Shown here piece by piece: positions 46,229 through 58,439 of a stretch of 64,000 nt of DNA. The DNA comes from Cylindrodendrum hubeiense (lineage: Eukaryota > Ascomycota > Sordariomycetes > Hypocreales > Nectriaceae). The stretch lies in NCBI GenBank assembly GCA_014621425.1, contig JAANBB010000118.1:33231-97230 (forward strand), in the 5' to 3' direction. The notes under the pieces are model-generated. The model did not search any database and was not told where the DNA came from. It saw nothing but the letters and a program-made list of their open reading frames with translations. The translations under genes were made by a program, and so were the position numbers. Within the stretch, counting starts at the first letter, position 1. Each line of letters opens with the position of its first letter.

Positions 46229-49200
46229 TTGCTCAGTTTCCGCGTCCCAGCCGCCATTAGAAACATCGGGTTATTTTTCGCGCGCACATGGTTCAGGCTC
46301 AGGGTCCCGTATGAGGCTGATGGTCATGATTTTGAAGCGACTATAAACAGTATTCTTGGCAAAAGGAAGCGGCTACGGGAGAAGTACAAGCGACCAGATC
46401 AAAGCAGCGGCAATCTATTCCGAAGCAACGTTATTCACCTTCCTCGCGAAGTCAGAAGCTGTGAATCTGACTGTCACTGACTGATCCATTGAGCTTGGTC
46501 CCACCCTGACGTCCTAAGTTGGCTTACACCAATTGACTGTGGTTCTAGTCAAAGCGACACCCTCAGCAGACAAGAACTTGGAACTGGCCAATGGATCTTA
46601 GACTTTACCGAATACCAATCCTGGCTCAGCCAGAAAGGGACTGCTTTGTTCTGTCTGCATGAACGACTACAAAACTACTCAGGGACCGGAATCACATGCA
46701 TCTACTTCAATGTTAAACGACAAGACGGCGAGACAGTCACAAATTTGATCGAGAGTTTGTTGAAGCAACTTGCAGAAGGCCAAGTTTCATTGCCTGGAGT
46801 GGTGATTGAGCTTTTTGAACGGCACCAAATGTGACGAATGAGACCGCAGCTAGACGAATACGCGAAGGCGCTTCAATTGGTCGCGGCAAGGTTCTCGAAA
46901 ATCTTCATCATTGATGCCTTGGATGAATGCCAGAAATCGGGTGGCTGCCTATAACGATTTCTTTCGGAAGTCTTTAATCTTCAGCAGGAGTCTAGCACAA
47001 GCATCTCTGCAACTTCGAGACCTATCCCGGCCATTAGCAACAAGTTCCGCAGGGGCATAGTGTTATTAACCCGTGCAAAAGAAGGAGACTTCTCGCCATA
47101 TATCACGGCTGCCGCTTCTTGATGGACAGGATTCTCTCTGTGCGAGGAGATTCAGAAAGGGATTCTGAATGCGGTCGATGGGATGTGTATGAGTATTTTA
47201 ATGCGAGTCGACAAATACCATCTATATTAGGTTCCTACTTCCTTCACTTCATCTTAATTCATTAGAAGAGAATATGGCTCGTAAAGGAATTCGACAATCC
47301 TTACAAGCTGTACCCATCATGTCTGGTTCTTTTCATGATGCATACAAAAATGCTATGCAGAGAATCGAGAGTCGAAACAAAGGCTATAAGAATTTAGCCA
47401 AAATGGTTCTACTATGGATTTCTACCCTCGGAACACAGTTAGCTGTATCTCAACTTCACGAAGCCTTTGTGGTAGAAGAGGGCAACCCAAATATTGACCC
47501 TGAGAATCTAAAACCGGTCCTGCATGTGGCTGGATGGGCCATTATTGGAAATGAAAGCAATGTCATCCGACCAGTCCACTACATGGCACAGGGGTACTTT
47601 GTGTGAACACGAGTGACATGTTTCCCAGAGACAGAATCAGATATCATAACTACTTCCGCTATATATCTTTCATTTGATGCGTTTGGAAGTACACCATGCG
47701 CCACCCATGAATATTTTGAACAGTGAAAGCACTTCAATAAACTTTTCGACTAAGCCACCAAACTCCGGGTTCGCCATGGTCAACTAAGCAGGGGGGACTG
47801 ATGGATCAGGTGTCAGACCTTCTCGGTAAAAGGAGAAACATCGAGGCAGCAAATGACTCCTTACCAAACATTATTCCTCGCCATGGCGAGCGCCGTGCAA
47901 GCACTATTGCCGGAGCCCGTGGACAGATGTCACAAACCCCACTTTTCAGCATTTCGTAGCATTCAAGAAGCCGTGCAAATGATTATTGATTGTCAAGAGC
48001 AAAACATCGAGGCCGGCGTTGGCAGAACACCAATTTTCCATGTTGCTGATAAAGGTCATGAAGCTGTGGTCATGATTCTGTTAGTTACAAACCGGGTTGA
48101 TATTATTCGAAAAGATATTTTAGGCAAGACCCTATTGTCTCAGGTTACTACGAATAATAACGAAGCTGTAGGCAAGATATTGCTGGTGTGATGGGCGCGA
48201 AAGCCCACCGGGCAAAACCAACCACACGCACCAGCCAGCCGCAAATGTTAGCTCTAGGGTAGCGGATTTAATCTCGACCAAATCCGCACATCTCAACCTC
48301 GCAAGCAATTGGCAATTCGAATGCGCAAAGTATGTGGTCATATGGTAAGAAGTGAAGTCCTCAAGAATAGGGTAAAATCGTTGAGTATTAAAGGCTATAG
48401 TAACAGCAGGGTGGGCTGCTGGTAATGGCCACGAAGCCATCGTTGAGCCGCTACTAAATGCACAAATGAGTCCATGTAAACTCCCAGTGTTTAGATAAAG
48501 AAACCCGTTATCATATGCTGTTTTGGAAAGCCATGAAGCTGTGGCCAAGCTGGTTCTCGGGGATAAAACTGTCACTATGATTCAATTCACCTGCAATCGG
48601 ACGCTATTGCATTTTGCAGTTATTAATCGAGATGTTAAGATGGTCAAGCTTCGTTTAACTATAGAGCCAATAATATGGTGGTTACTTATGGTAGAGAAAC
48701 TCCAGCTCTATTGACTTCATCGAGTGACCACTTAGACGTTATGAAGTTCATTATTGATCACGGGGCTGATAACATTGCGGCCGACAACGGCGGATGGATT
48801 CAAGTTGCAGCAGGTTTATCTCATGGTAATTTGGAGATTGTTTATTTCCTTCTCAGTTATACAGCTAATATTCCGGCGCAAGTTGATAATGATAACTTCA
48901 AGGAAAGTTCGCTTAAAAATCGTCGAGTTCCCTGCCGTTTATGGAGCTGACATCATTGTGGCTGATAGAGTAGAGGGACCGCACTTATAATTGCTTCGCA
49001 TGGTCACTTGGATGTCGCTGAGTCTCTATCAATCAGGGAGCTGATACCACGGCGAGTGATATTTACAGATGGACCTCACTTATATTAGACAGGATGGATT
49101 GGATGGAACAGCTCGTAGACGATGTAATGTCTTGTCCTTTTCTTTCTATCGAACAGGGAGGGAGGCCAGCTATTTATCCCTGGGGATCCGGCTATTTCAG

Positions 49201-49630
49201 ATTCCCTTGGATCAATGATGCCGTCGGATGCCGACGATCTAGGTTGAAGTCTAATGCTAGGGATGACCGCAACCGGATCTAGGTTTAATTGGAGATCTGA
49301 ATATTTTGCAAGCCGACTTTCCTATTGGATCTATTCGTTTGGCATTAGCTTCAGGTGGTGATCAGTTGAAGGTCGTTAAGTTCCTTCTCAGCCATGGAGC
49401 TGGTATCATGGAGGCTGATCTAGAAGGTTGACACCATTGTACCAGGCAGCAAGTCATGGATCTCTCGATATAGTTGAGCTAAGCCTAGCTCATAAATGCT
49501 ATACTACACCTGTCGGAACGGACACGACCGGATGCACGCCACTATTTCTTGCTTCTAGGGAGCGAAACGTCCCAGTCCTCCGAGCACTGCTTGCTAGCAA
49601 GCTGATGACTGGTTGCCGACTGACATAGGT
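46229..49630 (+). pseudogene. Decayed NACHT-ankyrin NLR-type gene
   Basis: Fragments in all three forward frames follow the order of a fungal NLR protein. An N-terminal region (46229-46480; FARTWFRLRVPYEADGHDF, VIHLPREVRS) is followed by the pre-NACHT motif SRQELGTGQWILDFTEYQSW (about 46560-46625). The NACHT core has Walker B IFIIDALDEC (46902-46931). Then comes a winged-helix-like segment (47274-47606; YKNLAKMVLLWISTLGTQLAVSQLHEAF, VHYMAQGYF) and ankyrin-like repeats (about 47990-48190, 48520-48940, 49340-49610). The usual P-loop after LFC is absent: LFC at 46645-46653 runs straight into the region before the next strand, a loss of about 15 codons. Many stops and frameshifts separate the pieces. 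Living relatives are fungal incompatibility or immune-type STAND proteins; this copy cannot work. Confidence 0.85.
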
Positions 49631-52600
49631 AAATCCCTTTATCTGCTGCAATACGAATCGGCCACGCCCAAAAGGTGGAACTATTGCTCACTGTTGATCA
49701 TATCAATTTCAATTCGAAGGATAGATTTGGTCGGAATCCTTTCTGGTGGGCTAAGCGCTGTTGAAATTCTTGAGTATCAGCGCTACTACTGTTTCGTGCG
49801 GAGAGGCATGGAGTCTAAATTGAGGACGATGGTCAACCAATATCCAGAAGCTTGTAAAAATCTGATCAGTGCCGGGATCGGTGCAATGCATTTTGCCGCG
49901 GATACCGTGATTGCTACCGGATCTGCATTTATATTTGCAGTTGTATTGTAAGAACTCGTGAATTCCTGTTCAATGTATCTGAGCTCTTCCGTTATTGCCT
50001 CTAGCATAGTTAGAGAAGTGAGTGTATATCCTAGCATTACTGTGATTCTAGCGATCGAAGAAGAGTATGCGTCGACGGGTTATGTAGTTCATAATAATGT
50101 GCATTTGTTCAATGGCACCTTGCATTTCTCCTGGTAACCACTGGGGTACTGTTCATCGCCAGTACCTTCCTGGCTTTCGAATCGCAGTGTTCAATGAACT
50201 CTCAGCAGTGTTGGCTAATACCTTCCGGTGCTATATGGCGCTTGAATAGATGCTCATTGTGTTGTGTGCTTTTCGTCAGTTTACAAAAACCAAGACTATT
50301 TGCTAATTGGAACTTTGGCCGTAATAGTCGGCGTTATGGACTTGAGAATAGAGTCAGTGATAAGCACACACTCAGTACACAATGAACCTCTCGTCGAGAC
50401 TAAACTTACACTGGTAGATTCTTTTGAACATTTTGGAGCCAATGACTTCATCGTGTGCCTTTAACGGTCGTTGGGTCGTTATGGACGAAGAGTTTCAGAC
50501 GAGAGCCCAGTCCTGACCTGCTACTATGGCACGTGCAAAGGACAAGTCTAAGGGTATTTCCACCAGGGACATCGAACTAGATCATACTTCGGGACATGTC
50601 CGTCACAAGTGAGTCAGAGGTGCAATGAAGTATGGTGGGACGCAGTCGTAATGATATTGAGCAGGGTCAGCATAGCTTTGAGCTCTATGGGTCAGTGAGG
50701 ATAAATGAATTTAGCGCCAAGGTATTCGTATGCTACGATTGTGGGAGGGGGGTTATCTAGTAGCCAATTAAGACCCTTATTTCTTGAAAGAGTATTCGAA
50801 TCGGGATTAGTTGGGGCTGGGAATCCAGAGAGTTCATTGTGATGTTTGCGCTGAAGGAAAACCAGAGACGAGTTTACGCAGTCACTGCTGAGACGAAGTG
50901 ATCGAGTTCTTTACGTGAGCCCCTATACTAAGTTAGCGAGGAAGAAGGAACTTGAAGTTAGTTACAGTGCTGCCGCGGCTGCTTGTACGATCTGACGCAG
51001 GGTTTACCAACTCCAGCGTCTGGGAGCATGTACCGGTGAATAGATGATCAGCAATGAACTAGAGCAGTGCGAATGATCCTGAAGTTGGGTTATTAGGCTC
51101 AGAATGAAGCACACTGTAACCCGGGCGATCCCCTGTGAGGAATTATATAGATATCTATGTAGCCCCTTCTGATAGTACTTCTAATTGTATTTGCTATTTC
51201 TATAACTGCTACTCGAATGCATTATTTTCTCGAAGAGATACAGACTAACCACTGGTTCATGACAACGATGGTTTAGGGATGTCATGCATCTTATTTCGGA
51301 AAGTCCAGATTGGATCTAGACACTAAAACACCAACTACCAATCCTACGTTAGGAAGTATTTTCGGTTTTGATGGTTACTACTCGTGAGGGTGGTTTTAGC
51401 CTAAGAGCAGCCTCTTATTTTGGACAACTCATCCTGGTTGTAGTTCTAGGCTCTAGCATCGGTGCGATCTCTGCATTTAGACTTGATGGACATCTGGGTT
51501 CTTCATTATATGTAACTTAAGATGATCGATAGGCTTACATCGAATAAAGGCTAGCTTTGCCCTTCGTATTAACGGAGTGTTCATTCCACTTTCCCCGTAG
51601 CCGGCAATGCGACAGTGATGAGCCTGGGAGGCTAACGGATTAGTCACGCTGTCTTCCACTGAAAATTGGTGTCCTGGCCAGAACGGACTGCCCCTAAAAC
51701 AACCTAGAGAGGCCATCGATTCGAACCCCACTAAAATCGGGTTCACAATCAGCCACATACGGCATTATTACGCACACACAAACAGGGCAACGGCGAAGGC
51801 AACGAGCGTCATACAGCATAGTTTACGACTACATATTATCTCGGGCTCCATTTGGCTCGCGAAAATGATGTATTACTAAAGGTTTTCCATTCAGTTTAGG
51901 GGTGGGATGTCTTCACTATCTCCATGGAGGCCTAGTTCTAAGCTTCAACCAGTGTAAGGCCAGAACGAGGACTTTCCTGAACGTGTTGAAATATCCGACA
52001 CGCGATGCCTTAAGGATACAAGCCATGGAGAGCAATGTGGTTTCAATCTCATCTTACGAGAGATGCCTCGATAGCGATCCTCTACACCATGCTATACGAC
52101 ACCGTGCTCCCTCGCGCCTCTGGGCCAGCTTTTCAGCATACTCTGATATCACATTATTGTTTCCTCGGGTATATTCGCAATGCGCGTCGGGCGTCGGTGA
52201 CTGTACGTGGTTGAGCAACCCTGGCTGATCGAAGCCGCGTTCGCTAGTCGTAGTCGTCATTGTATATGCCTCGTTCCGGGGCCAGATGATTTCAACTCGC
52301 GCCGATCGCTGCAGAGTTCTTGGAATATAATAGACTCTCGAGATGGTTGCTTGCTTCAACGCGTAAGGATGACGTAGGCGCCCAAGGATGGTGACTCAGC
52401 GTATAGGTTTTGTCGTTTAGTGGCGGGTTGACCTAGAGTAGAAGATCCGTAAGCATCATGCTTCAACCCAGCAGCTTCAATCCAGCAGCTTCCTCCCCTT
52501 CTGGGACTCACACTGGGTATCTCCAGCACTTAAATCGTTCCCAAACGATAACGTCTATATTAGGACTGAGAAACGCATCTGCTGTCTCGCTCGTCCGTTT

Positions 52601-54777
52601 GTCAATAGCGGCTCCCTGGATGTTCCAAAGCTAACTGAGTTGACATCAATGTGCGCCAATGTGCGCGATGATATTGAATGGATATAGCATCAAGCTACAA
52701 TCCTTCCATCCTAAATTGGTGAGGTCGTCGATACCGGTGTTCGATGGCAGTGCTCGTAGGGCAGGAAGCTTGCGTGTGATGGCAACGCATTCCCGCTCGC
52801 GAGAGGTCTTCCTGGATCGCGGCGGCGGTGACGGGCGACGACGAGCATCTGAGATGGGAATCATGGTGCTCGAGGGCTCGTATGGAGGCAACAACCCGTA
52901 TCGTCCATGGTGCCAGGGTGAGCAGGGAGATTCACCGAAGAAAAGAGGGAAGGTATGCCGTCGTAAGGATGTCGTAGTGGATACGGAAAGCAGGGGGCTG
53001 GCGTCGGGCTGTGGGAGTTGAATCCAGGACAGAAGAGAGACTGTGTCAAGCTGAGTTTGTTCCTCTGATGGCTTATGTTTCCCTGCCCGCTTCAAGGCAA
53101 GTGCTGACTGATTCATGGAGACTGACAAATGACAGTTTCGGAGAAAAAGTTTTGCCGAGAAGAAGTCTTCACAGCAACTGGGGCCCTCCGGTCTGGCTTC
53201 TGATCTAGCCTGTAGGTAGCTGCCAAGGGACTTTCCGTGCCAACAGCCAGGCCTAGAGGAGATCGACCATGCAACTCGAGCAACTGGCTACTATGGAGAA
53301 ATTCTCAGCATTGAAGCACACTTTGTTTGAATTTTCTCGACGTGAAAGAGGCCAATGGGGATGCTGTGAAGTACAGCACGCGGCGTTTAGGAAGTGGGGT
53401 GTCTGGCTACCTTCTCAGGGGCCGCTGGGCGAAGATTAGCTTCAGGACTGCGCTGTGTTTTGACACTTTCGCACCGCGATGTACGCTGTCCCACCACACA
53501 TCCATCTGGCTGATTCTACGTGCGAATGTTATGCTCGCTCTACATAGTGATATAGTATGGACCACCGAGTACTCGACCCGACTGACGGCAACTGCTCTCC
53601 GCTCCAGGAACCGCCGGACACAGCTCAGGGGTGGGGGACACCACGAAGCGACGGTAACCACAGCGAGAGGCGGGGGCACCTTTTGACTTTTCTCTTCACA
53701 CACAGACGGGCTATGCATCCTGGGTGTGCCGTGCCGCTCTCCCCTGCCCATCCATCCAAAAAAAAAAAAAAAAAGGAAAAAGAGGATATGAAAAATAGGG
53801 GGCAAACGATCCGAACAACGCGTGATCAACCACCAGTGATAACACATCGCATCGGGCTTGAGGAGGTATCAGATAACTCGAAGGTGTCACCTACGAGCTG
53901 CGTCTCGTGCAGCAAGTGGAACACACACCCTTCGTCCCTCTCCGGAGACACGCCTGACCCCAGGCCCACTTCAGTCAAGATTGGCATGTCTTCGGCTTCA
54001 AGGCGTGCCCAATGCACACCGGACTCTCATCCCTCATCCTGATCTCTCGTGGAGTCACGTAGAGACAAATCTCCTCCCCCCCACCCCCCGCAGAGTCCCC
54101 GATCGTCCATCGCTTACCCACCATCGCACAATGTATGCATATGCGCCACATACTGGCTGCTCTTCTCACAAGCCATCCACCCTCAGCTCTGTCACCGGTC
54201 TAGCTTCTTTCCACCCACCCCGAGTAGCTCCTCGAATCAGCACACAAGACGCAACGTTGTTCCGGTCAATGAGTGCGAGTGGGTCGCATATTGCACTGTT
54301 GTGAGACCGTCCATCATCCATTAGGAAGTTAGGAGGTTGGCAGATTAGACCCATTCCCGATACTTTTGCATGCTCGGACCCAGTCTGAGACCCACGCCTT
54401 AATCCTCCTGAGCATCCGATAGCCAGCAGCTGTATGGATAGCGGGTTGGGTGGTTCTTGAACTGGTTGGTGGCTTGACCAGCCTAAGCACCGAGGAACCA
54501 CTCACGGAGATACCCCGTCCTCTTGCTCCCCGCTCAGATCCTGCCAACTTTCGGGTCATTTCCCTACGTTACACTAGCGTTGGATACCGCCCTAGATCGT
54601 TTCTACTCACCCGCATCCAACAGTATTGCTCCGGATTGTCACTTACAGTCTGCAGTCCCAAGTCAAGTGCTACTGCTCAATTCTTGCCCTCGATCCCAGT
54701 CCGTGTCGGTAGTTTTCTAGAACTGCCTTCATCAGTTTTTGACGGCATACCCCTCAGCCTATACAGACAGCTCAATC
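49631..54777. other. AT-richer decayed region without intact genes
   Basis: No ORF longer than about 160 aa occurs and none shows a known domain. The 3' remainder of the NLR relic may extend into 49640-50460, where fragments with membrane-like stretches occur (IATGSAFIFAVVL at 49911-49949; YLLIGTLAVIVGVMDL near 50294). From 50500 to 52450 the DNA is AT-richer and unreadable. A 17-base A run lies at 53758-53774. It may hold mutated transposon or gene remnants, but I found no terminal repeats, transposase or reverse-transcriptase motifs. Confidence 0.45.
53758..53774. repeat. Poly(A) run of 17
   Basis: An uninterrupted run of 17 adenines followed by GGAAAAAGAGG. It could mark an old poly(A) tail of an inserted retroelement, but no target-site duplication or element body was recognised. 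Confidence 0.8.
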
Positions 54778-55741
54778 ATGGCCGAACACCAACACTACGC
54801 GCCGTCCGGGCTATACACAAGTCTGCCGTGTCTTTCTAATTAGCCCTTGTTGCTTCTGCAAAAGTTAGACTAATAACGACCCAGATGTCTATTCCCCTTA
54901 CAGAATAGGCGAAGCCGCATTCCCCTTCACCCCATTTAGGAGTGAGGAGTCGCCGCCCGTTGCCTTTTGCTCACCTTCACCTCTCCCCGGGGCGTACCAC
55001 GCAGCTCCCCTGAGTCCACTCGAGGATGAAGGCATTCTTGCCAACGCCTATTCGCATTTCGACCCTTTGGTGAAGGGCTTTAGACCTGAGCTTAATACAA
55101 TCCCGACAGACGACTGGAGCGCCTCTGGGCTTACCGGATTTCCCGAGGTTACTGCTGAACCTGTTGCCGTGCCTTCGACGCCCAAGCTCGACACTCCAAA
55201 CGAACCACACCCCGCTCCAAAACATCCGTCTCGTCCCTTGACATCCGAGAAACCACGTGCAAAACGCAAAATCGATACGAACGAACGTCTGCTACGCAAA
55301 TACTCGAAACGCAAGTCATCCCGAGACGAACAACCCGATATGCAGATAGATGGAACCCGAGAAAGCCCAAACAGTCGGGGCAATAATGTCAATACCCGTC
55401 ATGGTGATAACGGGACCAAACGACAGGACAACGAGAACACAGGACGGATACACGACAACGGTCCGATCACGTCACAAAAGTATCGCATCAAGAAAAAGCA
55501 AACCGTACAACACCTCCAACATGATGAGCGGGACTCAGGACAAGTTAACTTCGAATTGATTCATTGTATGTCTGGCTTGATGAGCGAGGTCTATGATCTT
55601 AAGATGCAACTCCTACAACATGTGGATTGCAATTGCACTCTCATCCAGAGGTTCATTGCTCACGAAACTAAACAGTACATTAGAAGCATTGAACCAAGCC
55701 AAGACAGTGAGGGGCTTGATATTGCCAAGCCTTGCTCCTGA
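54778..55741 (+). CDS. bZIP-like protein with atypical basic region
   Basis: The main exon runs from about 54885 to the TGA at 55739-55741. A likely short first exon starts at ATG 54778 (CAATCATGGC) and ends near 54820 or 54829; both ends keep frame into an acceptor CCAG at 54884 preceded by an ACTAATAAC branch point. The protein is about 300 aa. The C-terminal part matches a fungal ATF/CREB-like bZIP pattern: KYRIKKKQTVQHLQ as the basic end, an acidic linker, then a weak leucine zipper (LMSEVYDLKMQLLQH) and the DCNCTLIQRFI tail. In the basic region the invariant Asn of the N-x7-R motif is replaced by Gly, with Asn one position too far upstream. DNA binding is therefore doubtful. The donor of intron 1 is non-standard, so the first exon is uncertain. 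Confidence 0.65.
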
Positions 55742-56768
55742 ATGCGCACTTAGTGCAATGGGATGAGAGGCACTGACACACATCATGATAAACAGGACAA
55801 CAGGACAACAGGACAACACGAAGACATACGGCGAGTTTATTGAGGCTGCTGTGCTTTGGTGCGCCAGGTTTGAGGGTGTCGGAGGATCTGGAACGAGCAG
55901 AACGTCGGGTCATGCGCCGTAGGCGTTTACTTTATGTCGGGGTAAGTATTGCTAGTCGATCGATTTCGTGCTGACATAACGGCAAGAGGGCGCCTCTGTA
56001 CTCGTTCTCGAATGATAGCTCTACCTTGACAGAAATTCCGTCTCCGCGGGTGCCACTACCTTGCTCAGTGAATGAAGCCAAGCTCCCCACGCTGCGGACT
56101 ATTTTAGCACCGCCCATTTACTATCGATCATGTTGCTCTTTAGTCATCACTTGCAACAGACAGGGTTAGATCTCGGCGTTACCTACGCTGTTTCAGCCCT
56201 TCGTTCTTGGCCCAAACTTGTTGCATGGACATCTCTTGCGAATGCTCGGTCATTTCGACGCTGGATCCTAGGCGACGTCTGTTTTCGGTTCTCTCGTTCG
56301 TCTTGAGCACAAGTGGTCGGACACAGGAAACCGTCTGCTTTCCAGATTAATGATGAGTTTTGTCCGTATCGTAAGTGCAGCCAATCGGCTCGGTTAAGCG
56401 AATTAATGGATTTAAGCATGTGAATATGACGTTGTCCCGCAATTTATCGGAGTTGAAAAACATGGAAACCGGTACCGCACCTCAACAATATAGGCCCCAT
56501 TATAATCGGCATACGTACATTGATTGATAACATTCCACACCTGGCCGTCCTTGCTGGTGTTATCTCTTCACATGTCAAGTCTCAATAAAACCCACAGTTT
56601 TCGGCACGACGCGGGGTAAGTCGGCCGTCAATAATTCCCAACAAATTAGTCTAGCCTGTTCAATGGAAAAACACTCGAGACGCGGATGATATAAAATCTT
56701 CGTCCAAGCACCATTACCAATATCTGATAATAGGCTCCTCCATTGAGGATACTACCCGCGCATCGCCA
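55742..56768. other. Intergenic region, no gene seen
   Basis: This is the 3' flank of the bZIP-like gene and the promoter of the hydrolase gene. Only short ORFs without features are present, plus one 8-nt tandem repeat. Confidence 0.55.
55793..55816. repeat. 8-nt tandem repeat CAGGACAA, three copies
   Basis: Three exact copies of CAGGACAA lie head to tail about 50 bp after the stop codon of the bZIP-like gene, probably within its 3' UTR. Confidence 0.85.
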
Positions 56769-58439
56769 ATGGCACAATCGTCTGTCTGGAAGTACGCCTT
56801 CATACGGACATCCATATTCTTCCTGCACCTGGTGGCACCCTTTAGCATTTTCTATTCGATAGTTAGCTTGCTAGTTGATCTTCCGGTCCGAATCCCTCGC
56901 ATAGTCGAAGTATGGCTCATTCTTGAGACGGCATTCTACTATGGTGTCTATCTCCCGCGCAACACCTACCTCCAGAGGGGCGCGACTCACCCTGCGACTG
57001 TGTCTCGCGAAGACCGCCGGAAGCTGTTTTGGCGCTGCCACATGAACATTCCGGATCCGGATCGGTACTTGCAAAAATGGTTCCGAAACGCGCCAGCTGC
57101 GGAGATCAAGCGTGAGAACGTCAAGGAATTTTTTCGATGGGCGTTCTTGAACACTGGGGATTTCGACCCGGCGCACGACGAGGAGCTGGAGGAGTACACT
57201 AGAGAAATGGAGACGCTACTGGGGAGGAAGTTGGAACCCGGGCTCGGCAGCGCTCAGCCTCTTAGATTAACGCTTGATAAGGTCGAGATGTTACACCGCA
57301 GCTTGACGTGGTATTTGGTGAGTTTCTATAGCAAGATACGAGTAGGCTTATACCATAATAAAGGCCAGGTTCCTAACTTCATTCTATAGTGTGTGTTCGT
57401 CGTCGACACGGTAACGGCGGCCTACATGTACTATCACTCCTTCGACTTCTACCGCACATCGTTTTTTGCAATCTTCCCCTTGCGCCCTCTCACTCTCTTC
57501 ACCACGCATAGCTCCCCGGCGAAAACCCTCACCTACTGGTACCGGCCGCATGTTTCTACAACGAGACTCCCCATCCTGTTCATCCACGGTATCGGCATTG
57601 GGCTCTACCCATATATCAATTTCCTGGGTGATCTTAATGCCGCGGATGCCAAGGATCCGTCAGATGGACAGGTGGGAATCATTGCTATAGAGATTATGCC
57701 CATAAGCTCTAGGATTACAACTGAGGCACTGTTGAAAGAGGACATGGTCGAGGAGATCAACTGCATATTAAAGGCGCATGGATGGAGTAGAGTTGTACTC
57801 GTATCACACTCGTTGGCACCCCTCTCTCCTTTCTCAATTTACGTCTGTTCATTGTCTCGTACTGATTCTGGGCCTATAAAGATACGGAAGTGTGGTTGCT
57901 GCGCATCTCCTTCACACTCCACAGATTGCGCAAAAGATTGGACCGATTGTATTTGTTGATCCAGTGTCTTTCTTGCTACATCTCCCCGATGTAGCATACA
58001 ACTTTGTAATGTCTGCCCTGCATCTTCATTCGCAACTATAACTAACCTCCTCGACACTAAGATCTGTAGGAAGCCAGCCGAGGCTAATGAACATCTGCTC
58101 TCTTACTTCGGCTCTAAAGACATGGGTGTCTCGCATACATTATTCCGCCGCTTCTTCTGGGCCGATAACGTCCTGTGGAAGGAAGACATCCAGGGGCATC
58201 GCGTGACTGTTGTGCTAGCTGGCAGCGACATAGTAATTGACACGAGCACGATTGGGGCGTACTTGACAGGCTCAGATGATTGGAAACTCAAAACTAGTCA
58301 CTGGAACGATGGAATGTGGAAGGGTGATGGGCTGGACGTGCTGTGGTTTCAAGATTTGGATCATGGACAGGTTTTTGATACGAGTAGTATGAGAGCGAAG
58401 TTGGTGGATATTATCAGGAGGTTCTGTGTTGAAAAATAA
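56769..58439 (+). CDS. Membrane-anchored alpha/beta hydrolase
   Basis: Four exons: 56769-57317, 57390-57811, 57882-58005 and 58062-58439, giving 490 aa. An N-terminal hydrophobic helix (about residues 13-37, IFFLHLVAPFSIFYSIVSLL) anchors the protein. The hydrolase core starts near LPILFIHGIGIG (oxyanion loop HG). The nucleophile elbow SHSYGS is created by joining exons 2 and 3. Likely partners are Asp in VLAGSDIVID and His in DLDHGQVFD. The family covers lipases, esterases and thioesterases; the substrate is unknown. Introns 2 and 3 end in AAG rather than CAG or TAG, but each join restores conserved sequence (YGSVVAAHLL; YNF followed by CRKPAEANEH). The ATG at 56769 is the first start of the open frame. 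Confidence 0.85.

Noticed and set aside
51715..51745. GATTCGAACCCC resembling a tRNA T-arm
   Set aside because: The flanks do not pair and no rest of a tRNA is visible on either strand.
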